The notes under the pieces were generated by a model, which worked only from the letters and a program-made list of their open reading frames with translations, was not told the origin of the DNA and searched no databases. Positions 8,200-17,785 of a DNA stretch of 64,000 nt are shown in pieces. Position numbers and translations under genes: made by a program. The DNA lies in assembly GCA_009841255.1 (NCBI GenBank), contig VXMD01000026.1:1-64000 (forward strand), written 5' to 3'. Position 1 is the first letter of the stretch, and each line of letters opens with the position of its first letter. This DNA is from Candidatus Poribacteria bacterium (GTDB lineage Bacteria; Poribacteria; WGA-4E; WGA-3G).

Positions 8200-9654
8200 T
8201 TAGCCTTTTACAACACCAATGGGACGGAGGCGTGCAACGCGACGGGAAAGTCCCGCTTTGTCAACGACTCGGACGACCTCGTCAACGTCTTTGTAGGCTT
8301 CGGGGACCTCTTCTTGGAGCGTCCGTCTGCCTTCTGCTCGGACGTAGATACCTTGTGCCTCCAAATCTTTCTGGATAGAACGTCCCTTTGTCAAGGCGAT
8401 CGCTTTTCGCCGCGAGAGAACCCTACCTGCCCCGTGACAGGTCGTGCCCCACGTCTCAGCCATTGCACCCGGGTTCCCGACAAGCACGTAGGAGGCGGTT
8501 CCCATATCGCCGGGAATTAAAACAGGTTGACCGACTTTCTGGTATTTATCGGGGATCTCAGGATGCCCCGCTGGAAACGCACGCGTCGCGCCTTTGCGAT
8601 GGACGAAGAGTTCACGCTCTTTACCATTAACGGTGTGTTTCTCAAATTTTCCGATGTTGTGGGCGACGTCGTAGACGAGTTCTAAGCCGAGTTCGTCTTC
8701 TGTGGTTTCAAAGAACTGCATGAAGGTCTGGCGGACGAGATGCATGATACACTGCCGGTTGTTCCAGGCATAGTTGGCACTACACGCCATTGCGGTGATG
8801 TAATCCTGTCCCTCGGGTGAGTTGATCGGTGCCGAAGCGAGTTGTCGATCGGGGAGATTTATACCGTATCTCTCGGCGACTTTGACCCAGCTTTTGACGT
8901 GTTCATCACAAATTTGGTAACCGAAGCCGCGCGAACCCGTATGGATCATGACGCAGATATTGCCCTCACGCAACCCCATGGCGTCAGCGGCTTCCCGATA
9001 AAAAATACGGTCAACGGTTTGCACTTCAAGGAAATGGTTGCCGGAACCGAGGGTGCCGAGTTGGTTTTTACCGCGTTCCAACGCCCGTTGGCTCGCCGCA
9101 TCGGCATTTGCGTGTTGTAGAAAACCGGTCGCTTCTGTAAAGTCGAGATCTCCTACGTGACCGTATTCCCGCTCAATTGCCCAAAGCGCGCCTTTCTCTA
9201 ACATCCGTCGCTCTTCTTGGAGAGTGAGCCGGATTGTGCCGCTGGAACCGACACCACACGGGACGTTCTCGAACAACTTGGCGACGAGTGCTTTCCGCTT
9301 GCCTTCAAGCTGCGAGACATTGAGGTTCGTCCGAATCAGGCGGACGCCGCAGTTGATGTCATACCCGATACCACCCGGAGAGACGACACCATCTGCTTTC
9401 GGATCCGTAGCAGCGACACCTCCAATGACGAAGCCGTAACCCCAGTGCAAATCGGGCATTGCGAGGGAGTGTCCGACAATACCGGGGAGATGTGCTACGT
9501 TTGCGACTTGTTGCAGTGCCTCGTCGCTTTTGGCGTTTTCGAGAAGTTTCTCGTTGGCGTAGACAATTCCGTCTACACGCATGCCTTTCATGTAACTCTT
9601 CGGGATACGCCAGCGATATTCATCAAGTTTTTGGAGTGTTATGTTTTGTGCCAT
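8200..9654 (-). CDS. rtcB: RtcB RNA-splicing ligase (tRNA/RNA 3'-phosphate ligase)
   Basis: RtcB joins RNA 2',3'-cyclic-phosphate or 3'-phosphate ends to 5'-OH ends, using GTP and manganese. The signatures are all present: GGIGYDINCGVRLIRTN (metal-binding Cys), LGSGNHFLEVQ, MIHTGSRGFGYQ, YDVAHNIGKFEKH, VHRKGATRAFPAG, IPGDMGTASYVLVG, and TCHGAGRVLSR with the histidine that is guanylylated. The start is chosen at MAQNITLQKLDEYRW (ATG at 9652-9654); the frame is open 13 codons further but that extension has no family likeness. No archease gene is adjacent. The upstream dehydrogenase gene ends 42 bases before this start, so the two may share a transcript. Confidence 0.95.
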   Translation of the reverse strand: MAQNITLQKLDEYRWRIPKSYMKGMRVDGIVYANEKLLENAKSDEALQQVANVAHLPGIVGHSLAMPDLHWGYGFVIGGVAATDPKADGVVSPGGIGYDINCGVRLIRTNLNVSQLEGKRKALVAKLFENVPCGVGSSGTIRLTLQEERRMLEKGALWAIEREYGHVGDLDFTEATGFLQHANADAASQRALERGKNQLGTLGSGNHFLEVQTVDRIFYREAADAMGLREGNICVMIHTGSRGFGYQICDEHVKSWVKVAERYGINLPDRQLASAPINSPEGQDYITAMACSANYAWNNRQCIMHLVRQTFMQFFETTEDELGLELVYDVAHNIGKFEKHTVNGKERELFVHRKGATRAFPAGHPEIPDKYQKVGQPVLIPGDMGTASYVLVGNPGAMAETWGTTCHGAGRVLSRRKAIALTKGRSIQKDLEAQGIYVRAEGRRTLQEEVPEAYKDVDEVVRVVDKAGLSRRVARLRPIGVVKG

Positions 9655-9696
9655 GATAAATTGAGCAGACACCAAGACTGCCCTTGTCCACAAGGT

Positions 9697-10866
9697 TTAA
9701 AGCGAACTCAATTCAGGTAATTCTACCCACTTTCGGGTCTGCCACGCTTCCATGCCCTTTTCTGCTAATTGCACACCCTTTGCACCTGCGAGCAGCGTCC
9801 ACGGGAAGGGTTCATCGGCGACAACGTGTCGGAGGAAGAGTTCCCACTGCGCTCGAAATGCGTTCTCGTAATCTTCCTGCTCTGGCATTTTGAGCCATCC
9901 ATCGAAGAATTTGATCGGCTGTTCGATGTCTGGATTCCAAACGGGGCGCGGCGTGCCAGAGAGCGGTTGGATCCAGCAATCTCTCAAGCCTACAATAGCG
10001 GATCCGTTTAAACCATCTACGTGTATCGTCAGCAGATCGTCGCGGCGGACCCTGACTGCCCAAGATGAGTTGAAATGTGCGATGATTCCGTTCTCCAATT
10101 CAAACGTCGCGTAGGCGGCATCTTCAGCGGTACACTGATACGGTTTACCTTCCTCATCCCATCGCTGTGGGAGGTGCGTGGCAGCGATACAGGAGACGCC
10201 TTTGACGGCACCGAACAGGTTGTCAATAACGTATCGCCAGTGGCTGAACATATCGAGGATGATACCACCGCCGTCCTCGACACGGTAGTTCCACGACGGA
10301 CGTTGCGTCGGGATCGCATCCCCTTGGAAGACCCAATAGCCGAACTCACCACGGACAGCGATAATCCGTCCAAAGAAGTCAGCGTCTATCAAACGTTTCA
10401 GTTTCTGGATACCGGGTAGCCAGAGTTTGTCCTGAACGACGCCGTTTTTGAGTCCTGCTTTCGCCGCCTGTTCGTAGAGCCGATACGCATCGGCAGTGGT
10501 CGTAGCGGTCGGTTTTTCACAGTAGATGTGTTTGCCGGCGGATATTGCGGCTTCAACCGCATCGACGCGACGGGACGTGACCTGCGCGTCAAAGTAGACA
10601 CTATAGGCATCATCGGCGAGCGCAGCGTCGAGATCCGTGCTCCATTTCTCGACTCCGGTGGTTTCGGAGAGTTTCTCTAATTTAGCCGGATTTCTGCCGA
10701 CGAGGAATGGGTCAGGCATAATGACTTCGCCGTCCCCGATCGGGATGCCCCCCTCTTCTGCGATTGCTAAGATGGAGCGGATGAGGTGTTGGTTCGTGCC
10801 CATCCTGCCGGTGACGCCGTTCATGATGATGCCGACGCGGTGTGTTTTTTGGGTATGATTGGTCAT
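9697..10866 (-). CDS. Gfo/Idh/MocA family oxidoreductase
   Basis: 389 residues with an AAGGACT site before the ATG. The N-terminal Rossmann domain begins VGIIMNGVTGRMGTNQH, which is atypical at the glycine-rich loop. It is followed by the family's EKP motif (AGKHIYCEKPTATT), with lysine as the usual catalytic residue, and a C-terminal beta-sheet domain (VRGEFGYWVFQGD, DGGGIILDMFSHWRYVIDN). These enzymes oxidise or reduce sugars, inositols or similar compounds with NAD(P); the substrate cannot be read from sequence. Three such enzymes lie in this window. Immediate neighbours are a cupin gene upstream and rtcB downstream. Confidence 0.9.
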   Translation of the reverse strand: MTNHTQKTHRVGIIMNGVTGRMGTNQHLIRSILAIAEEGGIPIGDGEVIMPDPFLVGRNPAKLEKLSETTGVEKWSTDLDAALADDAYSVYFDAQVTSRRVDAVEAAISAGKHIYCEKPTATTTADAYRLYEQAAKAGLKNGVVQDKLWLPGIQKLKRLIDADFFGRIIAVRGEFGYWVFQGDAIPTQRPSWNYRVEDGGGIILDMFSHWRYVIDNLFGAVKGVSCIAATHLPQRWDEEGKPYQCTAEDAAYATFELENGIIAHFNSSWAVRVRRDDLLTIHVDGLNGSAIVGLRDCWIQPLSGTPRPVWNPDIEQPIKFFDGWLKMPEQEDYENAFRAQWELFLRHVVADEPFPWTLLAGAKGVQLAEKGMEAWQTRKWVELPELSSL

Positions 10867-10922
10867 GTATAGTCCTTATTGCACGTGGATACTGTTTTTA
10901 GGCGCGGTTTAAAATGAAACGA

Positions 10923-10946
10923 GTGCGGTTAGAAACCGCACCTACC
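10923..10946. repeat. Short hairpin repeat
   Basis: GTGCGGTT, a three-base loop AGA, then AACCGCAC, followed by CTACC. It is one member of the palindromic mini-repeat family dispersed in this window (see 16640, 37018, 59189 and 59229), here in the gap before the dehydrogenase gene. Confidence 0.6.
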
Positions 10947-10964
10947 AAAGCGTGAATGTACTTA

Positions 10965-11414
10965 TTAGGACTTCGCTGGCTCAGTACATTGCGGGGCTGC
11001 GCCTTCAGGGAGTGGTGGTGCGTCAACACCCGCTTTTGGGAGTGTGCCGGCGAGTTCTTGCTTCCAATGCGCGACATCGCCCGCGGGTCCATAACAGTAA
11101 ACCATGTGCATCGGTATGTCACCGGTGTTTGTGAGTTGGTGGAAGATCCAAGACGGAATGAACACAGTCTGCCCGGCGGAGAGGGTTTGACGTTCCTCAC
11201 CGAGACACATTTCGCCTTCACCTTCAACGATGAAATATATTTCTTCCTGTTCGTGATTGTGCCACGGCACTTGTCCACCATTTGGTTCTAAGACGACGAA
11301 CCCCATACAGAATTCACCTATCTGGATCGGGGAGGCACCGCCGACGAGATTTTTGGTCCGTCTACGGGCAGGATAGGTGCGTCCTTCAATTTCATTTAGA
11401 TCTGTGATTAGCAT
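10965..11414 (-). CDS. Cupin-domain protein
   Basis: 149 residues, single-domain cupin. The metal-binding motif is complete: W-H52-N-H54 with E58 in the first motif, and H92 in the second (PSWIFHQLTNTG). The loop GEGEMCLGEERQTLSAGQTVFIP is typical of small cupin_2 proteins, which include isomerases, dioxygenases and sugar-binding regulators. The precise activity is unknown. It lies between ppdK and a Gfo/Idh/MocA gene on the same strand, so a role in sugar or organic-acid metabolism is possible but only inferred. Confidence 0.88.
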   Translation of the reverse strand: MLITDLNEIEGRTYPARRRTKNLVGGASPIQIGEFCMGFVVLEPNGGQVPWHNHEQEEIYFIVEGEGEMCLGEERQTLSAGQTVFIPSWIFHQLTNTGDIPMHMVYCYGPAGDVAHWKQELAGTLPKAGVDAPPLPEGAAPQCTEPAKS

Positions 11415-11626
11415 TGTGTGTTTTCCTTTAGAGGTTAATAGTTAACAGTCATCTTTACAATGTGCTTGTCAGACACTCTTTTCCATATTCTTTAGATAGT
11501 TTGCTATAATATTCTTACAAATTCCAATCGCTTTTGCCATCTTGGAGGAAATGCTTGCGTGCGTGAGGTAGGCGTGCTTACGGAGCACGCCATACCTATC
11601 AATAGTGATGCACTTTATCCGGGGTA
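11415..11626. repeat. Gap between ppdK and cupin with a hairpin repeat
   Basis: No gene is seen. GGCGTGCT (11571-11578) pairs with AGCACGCC (11584-11591) around a five-base loop, flanked by GGTA and ATACC, another member of the dispersed palindrome family. The hairpin is followed by ATACCTATC, not a T tract, so it is not an obvious terminator. Confidence 0.5.
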
Positions 11627-14260
11627 CTAATTTCCGTCCTCAATGACGGCTTGTGCCGCCGCGAGACGGGCAATCGGCACACGGAATGGGGAACACGATA
11701 CGTAATCGAATTCTAATCCGTAACAGAACTTCACAGAGTTCGGTTCGCCGCCGTGCTCACCACAGATACCGACTTTCAGGTCAGGACGAGTTGCGCGCCC
11801 TTTTTCGGAACCGATTTGCAAGAGACTGCCGACGCCATCTTGGTCGAGCACCTGGAACGGATCGTATTCAAGCACGCCGTTTCTGACGTAGTCGTCGAGG
11901 AACTTCGCTGCGTCGTCACGACTCATCCCGAAAGTCGTCTGGGTGAGATCGTTGGTGCCGTAGGAGAAGAATTCGGCTTCGGCGGCAATTTTATCCGCTG
12001 TGAGTGCTGCGCGGGGCAGTTCAATCATCGTACCGATGAGATATTCGACGCAGGTACCCGACTCCTTGAAGACGGCTTCAGCGGTATCCACGACAACTGT
12101 ACGCTGTAGGGATAATTCGTTGATGTGTCCGACGAGCGGAATCATAATCTCTGGTAACACGGTGATGCCCCGTTTTGAGACATCAACAGCGGCTTCAAAG
12201 ATTGCGCGTGCTTGCATTTCGGTTATCTCTGGATAGACGATACCGAGCCTACACCCACGATGCCCAAGCATCGGATTAAATTCGTGCAATTCCTCAACGC
12301 GCTCGCGAAGTTTTTGAGGGTCAACACCAATCCGCTCTGCAAGCTCAAGGATCTCAGTTTCGTTTTTCGGCAAGAACTCGTGGAGGGGCGGATCCAGGGT
12401 CCGGATCGTGACCGGGTAGCCTGCCATTGCCTCAAAAATACCGATGAAATCTGAACGTTGATGCGGCAGCAGTTTCGCCAACGCCGCTTCGCGTTCCGTT
12501 ATATCATCGGCGAGAATCATCTCACGGATGGCATCAATTCCTGCGCCGAAGAACATGTGCTCGGTGCGACAAAGCCCGATGCCTTCCGCGCCAAATTGTC
12601 GGGCGTTTGTGGCATCTTCGGGTGTATCCGCATTCGTGCGAACACCTAACGAGCGGACTTCGTCTGCCCACTCCATGAGTGTTCCGAATTGTCCACTCAA
12701 TTCGGGTTGTATCAGTGCCACCTGTCCATTGAGAACATCACCTGTAGATCCGTTGAGCGTGATGTAATCCCCTTCGGCGTAGCGTTTCCCCTCGGCATAA
12801 AATTCCAATGCTTCTTCGTTGATAAACAGTGCTGAACATCCCGCTACACAGGATTTTCCCATACCGCGGGCAACGACGGCGGCGTGACTCGTCATACCCC
12901 CGCGGGCGGTGAGTATCCCCTCAGCGGCATCCATACCGCCAATGTCTTCCGGTGATGTTTCGGTGCGGACGAGGATAACCTTCTCTCCAGCGGCTGCGAG
13001 TTCTTCAGCGTGGAGTGCAGTGAAGACGACCTTACCGACGGCAGCCCCTGGGGAAGCGGGTAAACCTTGAGCGATCACCTCGACATCTGCCGCTGGGTCA
13101 ACGCTCGGATGCAACAGTTGATCCAAGTCGTTCGCGGGGACGCGGGTCAAGGCGGTCTGTTTATCGATCAAACCTTCCTCAACCATCTCAACAGCGATAC
13201 GAACAGCGGCTTGACCTGTGCGTTTTCCGTTACGGGTTTGGAGCATATAGAGTTTACTATCTTGAATCGTAAATTCCACATCCTGCATGTCTGTGTAATG
13301 CTTCTCAAGCCGCAAGCCGATATCCACCAATTCATTATACGCATCGGGCAAGATGTTTCTCAATTCGGCGACGGGAAGGGGAGTCCGGATGCCAGCGACG
13401 ACGTCTTCACCTTGCGCGTTAATGAGGAATTCGCCATAAAATTGATTTGCGCCGGTCGAAGGGTTACGGGTAAAAGCGACGCCTGATCCGGAGGTGCCGC
13501 CCATATTTCCAAACACCATGGCTTGGACGTTAACAGCCGTGCGTCCGAGTTCTTCGGAAATATCGTTGAGACGGCGGTAGGTAATGGCGCGCGGGTTACC
13601 AGAGGATTCAAAAACAGCATCCCGTGCCATATCTAATTGCTTCCGGGGCTCATCGGGAAAATCGCTACCTGTGTGCTGTCTGACAGCCCTCTTGAATTCA
13701 TAGACGAGTGCCGCCAAGTCTTCGGCTTCTAATTCGGTATCTAATGTAACACCTTTCGCCTTTTTCTTTTCTTCAAGTAGATGTTCAAACTCATCGTGAT
13801 CGACATTCAGGACCACGTTTCCGAACATCTGGACGAAACGCCGGTAGGAGTCGTAAGCGAAACGTTCGTTTTCAGATCTGGCGATGAGTCCTTTAACCGC
13901 GTCATCGTTTAAGCCGAGGTTGAGAATCGTGTCCATCATACCGGGCATCGAGACAGCGGCACCAGAACGGACAGAGAGTAAGAGTGGATTTTCGGTATCA
14001 CCGAACTTTGCGCCGAGTGCGGCTTCTAATTTTACAAGATTCTCATCAATCTGTGCGTCAAGTCCAGCGGGGTACTGTTTATTATTTTCGTAGTATAATT
14101 TGCAAACCTCAGTGGAGATGGTGAAACCTGGTGGGACAGGGACGCCGAGATTGCTCATCTCTGCGAGATTTGCCCCTTTTCCGCCAAGCAACATTCGCAT
14201 TGTGGCGTTACCTTCGCTTTCACCGCCTCCAAAGAAGTAAACGTACTTTGGTTGTGGCAT
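11627..14260 (-). CDS. ppdK: Pyruvate, phosphate dikinase
   Basis: 877 residues from the ATG at 14258-14260, which has an ideal AGGAGG six bases upstream; a TTG one codon earlier is rejected. It interconverts pyruvate, ATP and phosphate with phosphoenolpyruvate, AMP and pyrophosphate. The N-terminal nucleotide-binding domain has [42 protein letters not shown] and [13 protein letters not shown]. The swivelling domain has the phosphohistidine in [18 protein letters not shown] (His about 459). The C-terminal PEP/pyruvate barrel has [24 protein letters not shown] and VGICGEHGG with the catalytic Cys. It is separated from pafA by 37 bases and may be read from the proteasome operon. Confidence 0.97.
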   Translation of the reverse strand: MPQPKYVYFFGGGESEGNATMRMLLGGKGANLAEMSNLGVPVPPGFTISTEVCKLYYENNKQYPAGLDAQIDENLVKLEAALGAKFGDTENPLLLSVRSGAAVSMPGMMDTILNLGLNDDAVKGLIARSENERFAYDSYRRFVQMFGNVVLNVDHDEFEHLLEEKKKAKGVTLDTELEAEDLAALVYEFKRAVRQHTGSDFPDEPRKQLDMARDAVFESSGNPRAITYRRLNDISEELGRTAVNVQAMVFGNMGGTSGSGVAFTRNPSTGANQFYGEFLINAQGEDVVAGIRTPLPVAELRNILPDAYNELVDIGLRLEKHYTDMQDVEFTIQDSKLYMLQTRNGKRTGQAAVRIAVEMVEEGLIDKQTALTRVPANDLDQLLHPSVDPAADVEVIAQGLPASPGAAVGKVVFTALHAEELAAAGEKVILVRTETSPEDIGGMDAAEGILTARGGMTSHAAVVARGMGKSCVAGCSALFINEEALEFYAEGKRYAEGDYITLNGSTGDVLNGQVALIQPELSGQFGTLMEWADEVRSLGVRTNADTPEDATNARQFGAEGIGLCRTEHMFFGAGIDAIREMILADDITEREAALAKLLPHQRSDFIGIFEAMAGYPVTIRTLDPPLHEFLPKNETEILELAERIGVDPQKLRERVEELHEFNPMLGHRGCRLGIVYPEITEMQARAIFEAAVDVSKRGITVLPEIMIPLVGHINELSLQRTVVVDTAEAVFKESGTCVEYLIGTMIELPRAALTADKIAAEAEFFSYGTNDLTQTTFGMSRDDAAKFLDDYVRNGVLEYDPFQVLDQDGVGSLLQIGSEKGRATRPDLKVGICGEHGGEPNSVKFCYGLEFDYVSCSPFRVPIARLAAAQAVIEDGN

Positions 14261-14297
14261 CAAAAGCCTCCTATTATTGGTTATCGGTTATCTCTAT

Positions 14298-15656
14298 TTA
14301 AATTGAATAAATTGTTCGACTTGCTTCGTCAAATTCGGGTTTAAAAGGATCTGTCGAAAGGTAAAGGATCTGATAGGGCTCATACAGTTGAATGTAACTC
14401 CAATTAACACCGCAGAGAACTTTTCCTTCGTTAACCTTCTTGATAAACTTGCCACGGAATTTCGCTCGGGTCCGTTCAGGTGGAAATTGCTCAGCATGGC
14501 GAATCTGCTCATCCGTGACAATTCGCTCGGTCTCCGATCGGTTTTCAAGAGTGTAATAGAGACTTTCCGCTTGACGCACATTGTGGTATTTTAAATCTAA
14601 ATGTTTTACCTGCGGCGCATCCCATTCAAGCTGACGCTTCATAAGGTAGGTCTGTAGCCATTTCCACTTAATGACCCAGTCTAATTCTCTGTCCAACTGC
14701 ATCGGATCGCTTTCCAAGCAGGTAAGAACGTACTCCCAGCGAGCCATCACTTGGTTCGTGGTAGAATCGGATTCAGTTTGTTCAAGATACCGCTTCGCGC
14801 ATTCTAAATATTGCCACTGTAGTTCAACCGCAGTGAGCCGCTTCCCGTTTTGGAGTTCAATCGGATGTGTACATGTAATATCGTCAGAAATATCGCGAAT
14901 CGCTTTGACGGGATTGCGGAGTGCAAACCGCTGCTCAATGAAGTTATCTTCAATCATGCGCAGGATAATACCGGTTGTACCCACTTTCAGAAAAGTCGAA
15001 AATTCGGACATATTGGAATCTCCGACGATAACATGGAGACGCCTGTATTTCTCACGGTCGGCATGCGGTTCATCGCGTGTGTTGATAATCCCGCGTGCCG
15101 TTGTTGTGCCGATAGAGATTTCCTCTCGTATATGTTCAGCACGTTGTGAAATTGCGTAGTAACCCCGATGGCTGGGTTTGATTTTTCCAGCACCCGCGAA
15201 AACTTGGCGGGTTACAAAGAAAGGTATCAGTTGCGATGCCAGCTGACGGAAATCGACGTGTCGCTCCATTAAATAGTTTTCATGGCATCCGTATGTATTC
15301 CCCGGGGTATCCAAGTTATTTTTAAAGATAGAAATTTTTCCATAGAACCCGTCGTTACGCATCCGCCGTTCTGCAGTACTGGCAAGCCGTGTGATGATGC
15401 GTTCGCCCGCTTTATCGTGAGCGACGAGTTCGGTAACATCATCGCATTCAGGGGTCGCGTATTCTGGATGGCATCCGATGTCTTGGTAGAACCTGGCACC
15501 ATTTTCAAGGAAGACATCGGGATACATTCTCCCAGCAACAATTTCACGGAAAAGATACATCACAACGTTCTGAACGGTGAGTGTCTTTCTGCGCGGGGCA
15601 TCTGGGGTCCAGATGATTCCGAATTCGGTTTCTAATCCGTAGATTCTACGTTTCAT
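14298..15656 (-). CDS. pafA: Pup-protein ligase PafA
   Basis: 452 residues. PafA uses ATP to join the C-terminal glutamate of Pup to lysines of target proteins. It begins RRIYGLETEFGI, with the ExE metal/ATP residues E9 and E11. It contains RFYQDIGCHPEYATPECD, where D59 is the catalytic aspartate, and the DEPHADREKYRRLHVIVGDSNMSE strand shared with Dop. It lacks the 40-residue loop that marks Dop (absent after residue 35), which distinguishes the two. It is the last gene of the pathway in the operon. The ATG lies directly against a copy of the dispersed repeat ending CCGCAAGGTATCATAAAAAA, whose AAGG is the only ribosome-site candidate. Confidence 0.96.
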   Translation of the reverse strand: MKRRIYGLETEFGIIWTPDAPRRKTLTVQNVVMYLFREIVAGRMYPDVFLENGARFYQDIGCHPEYATPECDDVTELVAHDKAGERIITRLASTAERRMRNDGFYGKISIFKNNLDTPGNTYGCHENYLMERHVDFRQLASQLIPFFVTRQVFAGAGKIKPSHRGYYAISQRAEHIREEISIGTTTARGIINTRDEPHADREKYRRLHVIVGDSNMSEFSTFLKVGTTGIILRMIEDNFIEQRFALRNPVKAIRDISDDITCTHPIELQNGKRLTAVELQWQYLECAKRYLEQTESDSTTNQVMARWEYVLTCLESDPMQLDRELDWVIKWKWLQTYLMKRQLEWDAPQVKHLDLKYHNVRQAESLYYTLENRSETERIVTDEQIRHAEQFPPERTRAKFRGKFIKKVNEGKVLCGVNWSYIQLYEPYQILYLSTDPFKPEFDEASRTIYSI

Positions 15657-15750
15657 TTTTTTATGATACCTTGCGGTTCGGTCAGGTCAATTGGGTAAAT
15701 AATGCCACTCGACGTATATCCGCCTGCGCCGTTGTTGCAGGCGGCTGATT
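15657..15750 (-). repeat. Dispersed start-codon repeat, copy upstream of pafA
   Basis: On the minus strand the sequence reads GCAGGCGGATATACG ... GACCTGACCGAACCGCAAGG, then TATCATAAAAAA and the pafA ATG. The core GACCGAACCGCAAGG is shared with copies at 25236-25394, 49498-49645, 49761-49910 and 63264-63390. The rest of the prcA-pafA gap (15751-15884) holds no gene; CATTGTCCCGCAAG near 15869 recurs near 29742. Confidence 0.75.
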
Positions 15751-15884
15751 TTGATTGTTTTCTGGAGTGTATTTCATAATGGAGTGGAAGACGGATGCAA
15801 GAAAAGGAAACCCTTCAAAGTCAAGTTCATCTTATTCCCTCGTAAGGTCGAATTAAAAGGCGACACTCATTGTCCCGCAAGCCT

Positions 15885-16619
15885 CTATAGGCTTGCACCT
15901 AAACTCCATAAATTAGAGACCTCGTCGGTAGAGAGTCGACGAAATTTTCGGCGTTCGGCGGTGTGTTCAAGACATGCCACTTCTATCGTTTCTGGGTTAA
16001 TTTCATAATCATCTTCACTATCGGTTTCAACGGTTTGAAAGGTTTCTGTTACCAATTGGAGGGCGGCTGACATTTCCAAACCTTCTGTGTAATTCTGTTC
16101 CAGAATTTCTGTTATCGTTGTGGCGCGCCCGCCAATGACGGCGTACTTTTCTTCTTCCGAGTAGATACCATCAAAAGCAATATGGTAAATCTGATTCCGT
16201 TGTGTTCCAGTGCTTGTTGCGGCATCGGTGGTTCCTACCTCGCATACGAGGAGTTCAATCTCCAGCGGTTTAGCATCCCATGCTTGTGCGACTGCTCCCA
16301 TGTGTTGCGAATAGAGATTCGTCAGCCACTTTGCGGTGACGTCTTCACGATAGTAGCGAAAGCCTTTAATTTCGGATTCACGAATGCCCGCAACGCGTAA
16401 CGCCTCATATTCAGCGATCCTACCTGCTGCTGCGAGGGCAATCCTATCATAAATTTCGGAGATTTTAAAGGTCGTTTTGCGTGGATTCTCAGCAACCATC
16501 AGGAGTCCATCTCGGAATTCTAAGACGACGACCTCTTTCGCCTGTGCGATGCCGCGACGGACAAAATCCTCTTTATCCTGACGGATTTGTTCCGGTGAAA
16601 CATAATAAGGTGTGGACAT
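15885..16619 (-). CDS. prcA: 20S proteasome alpha subunit
   Basis: 244 residues. It forms the outer gated rings of the bacterial 20S proteasome. The N-terminus MSTPYYVSPEQIRQDKEDF and the segment FRDGLLMVAENPRKTTFKISEIYDRIALAAAG match actinobacterial PrcA closely, including the conserved KISEIYDR(I). It has no catalytic N-terminal threonine, as expected for alpha subunits. The C-terminal part is acidic (TDSEDDYEINPETIEVACLE). It follows prcB by 111 bases, in the usual order pup-prcB-prcA. Confidence 0.95.
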   Translation of the reverse strand: MSTPYYVSPEQIRQDKEDFVRRGIAQAKEVVVLEFRDGLLMVAENPRKTTFKISEIYDRIALAAAGRIAEYEALRVAGIRESEIKGFRYYREDVTAKWLTNLYSQHMGAVAQAWDAKPLEIELLVCEVGTTDAATSTGTQRNQIYHIAFDGIYSEEEKYAVIGGRATTITEILEQNYTEGLEMSAALQLVTETFQTVETDSEDDYEINPETIEVACLEHTAERRKFRRLSTDEVSNLWSLGASL

Positions 16620-16639
16620 GTTTATATTCTTCAGTTTCC

Positions 16640-16666
16640 GTAGGGGTTGGGTAACCCAACCCTTAC
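16640..16666. repeat. Short hairpin repeat in the prcB-prcA gap
   Basis: GTAGGGGTTGGGT / AACCCAACCCTTAC is a near-perfect palindrome with essentially no loop, about 20 bases upstream of the prcA start. A sister copy with the same GTAGGGGTTGGG arm lies at 59183-59205. As a hairpin within the operon it could modulate prcA expression relative to prcB. Confidence 0.6.
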
Positions 16667-16730
16667 AGAGGAGAGAAAACGCCTCTTGACTCTGGTAACT
16701 GGCCGCTGGTTACTTCTTCTCCGACAACTA

Positions 16731-17525
16731 TTAAAGGCGCGATATGAGTTCCCGGTATAGTTCTTCTACGGTAGCCTCGGGAATCTCAGCGACTCCTTCT
16801 TCAGTGATGGTATAAAGCGTTGGGAAAATTTTCCGGATGAGATCAGGACCCCCCGTTGCGATATCTTCATCGGCAGCGTCCCAGAGGGCTTCTGCGACCA
16901 TCTCTAACGCGTCTTGACGCGTAATCTCTGGGGTATACCGTTTTTTTAGGGTTGTACGGGCATCCTTACCACCGGAACCGATTGCGTAATAGTCGTCTTC
17001 CTCATAACGGCCGCCAACGGCATCGTATTTAAAAATTCTGCCGCGTTGCCGTTTCAAGTCGTAGCCGGCGAAGAGTGGCAAGACAATTAAGCCCTGCATG
17101 GCGAGCCCTAAGTTAGAGCGGACCAAATGTGAAAGGAAATTCGCTTGTCCTTCAAGGCTGAGGTTCATCCCTTCTGTCTTTTCGTAGAATTCGACCTCAA
17201 CTTGAAAGAGTTTTGCCATCTCAATACAGGGACCCGCGGCACCCGCCACAGCGATTGCCGAGTGCCGATCGACTGGATAAACTTTCTGAATTCGCCGTTC
17301 ACCGACCTGATACCCTTCCGTTGCCTGCCGGTCGCCAGCCATAATGACGCCAGCATCGTAGACGACCGCTAAAACGGTTGTGCCTTCGTAAGAACGGAAT
17401 GACGACTCGGGAGTGTGGGCACTTGAGACGGCGTCAGGCGAATTGGACATCGCCAATAATTCGGGATAGCGACGCTTGAGGATTTGGAAGAAATCAGAAG
17501 TGCCATAATCATCGAGGTCAAGCAC
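16731..17525 (-). CDS. prcB: 20S proteasome beta subunit
   Basis: 264 residues. This is the catalytic inner-ring protease subunit. A 48-residue propeptide ends FRSYEG, and cleavage before T49 exposes the N-terminal nucleophile threonine (TTVLAVVYDAG). Counting from T49, the other catalytic residues fall where expected: Asp17 in MAGDRQATEG (D65) and Lys33 in RRIQKVYP (K81). GSGGKDA supplies the conserved C-terminal serine-glycine loop. The start is GTG; its AGGAGG ribosome site is made by the last codons of pup (GGA GGA CAG TAG), so translation of prcB is tied to that of pup, two bases away. Confidence 0.96.
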   Translation of the reverse strand: MLDLDDYGTSDFFQILKRRYPELLAMSNSPDAVSSAHTPESSFRSYEGTTVLAVVYDAGVIMAGDRQATEGYQVGERRIQKVYPVDRHSAIAVAGAAGPCIEMAKLFQVEVEFYEKTEGMNLSLEGQANFLSHLVRSNLGLAMQGLIVLPLFAGYDLKRQRGRIFKYDAVGGRYEEDDYYAIGSGGKDARTTLKKRYTPEITRQDALEMVAEALWDAADEDIATGGPDLIRKIFPTLYTITEEGVAEIPEATVEELYRELISRL

Positions 17526-17527
17526 TT

Positions 17528-17725
17528 CTACTGTCCTCCTCGTTGGATATAGTTTTCGACGAATTCCTGTGAATCTTCTTCCAGGATTTCATCGATTTCA
17601 TCAAGGAGCGAGTCTAAGTCTTCAACGAACTCCTCGTCCATTTCGCTCGATTCGACATTCAGTTCAATCTCTTCGGTTTCATCGACAGGATGATTGACCT
17701 GTTCCTGTTGTTTTTCAGTCGACAT
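17528..17725 (-). CDS. pup: Prokaryotic ubiquitin-like protein Pup
   Basis: 65 residues, very acidic and probably disordered, ending ENYIQRGGQ. The GGQ terminus means Dop must deamidate the glutamine to glutamate before PafA can use it, as in mycobacteria. The central segment EFVEDLDSLLDEIDEILEED is the coiled-coil-forming helix that binds the Mpa coiled coil. There is no lysine after K5. AGGAGAAAACC precedes the ATG. It sits between dop and prcB as in actinobacteria. Confidence 0.96.
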   Translation of the reverse strand: MSTEKQQEQVNHPVDETEEIELNVESSEMDEEFVEDLDSLLDEIDEILEEDSQEFVENYIQRGGQ

Positions 17726-17785
17726 GGTTTTCTCCTGATAAAGCGAGGCAGGAGTACGAACCTGAGTCCAGTCCTACGCCGCGGG

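Noticed and set aside
9217-9720. 167-residue frame antisense to rtcB
   Set aside because: It lies wholly opposite a strongly conserved gene and has no recognisable features.
13067-13486. 139-residue frame antisense to ppdK
   Set aside because: It is explained by the codon bias of ppdK on the other strand.
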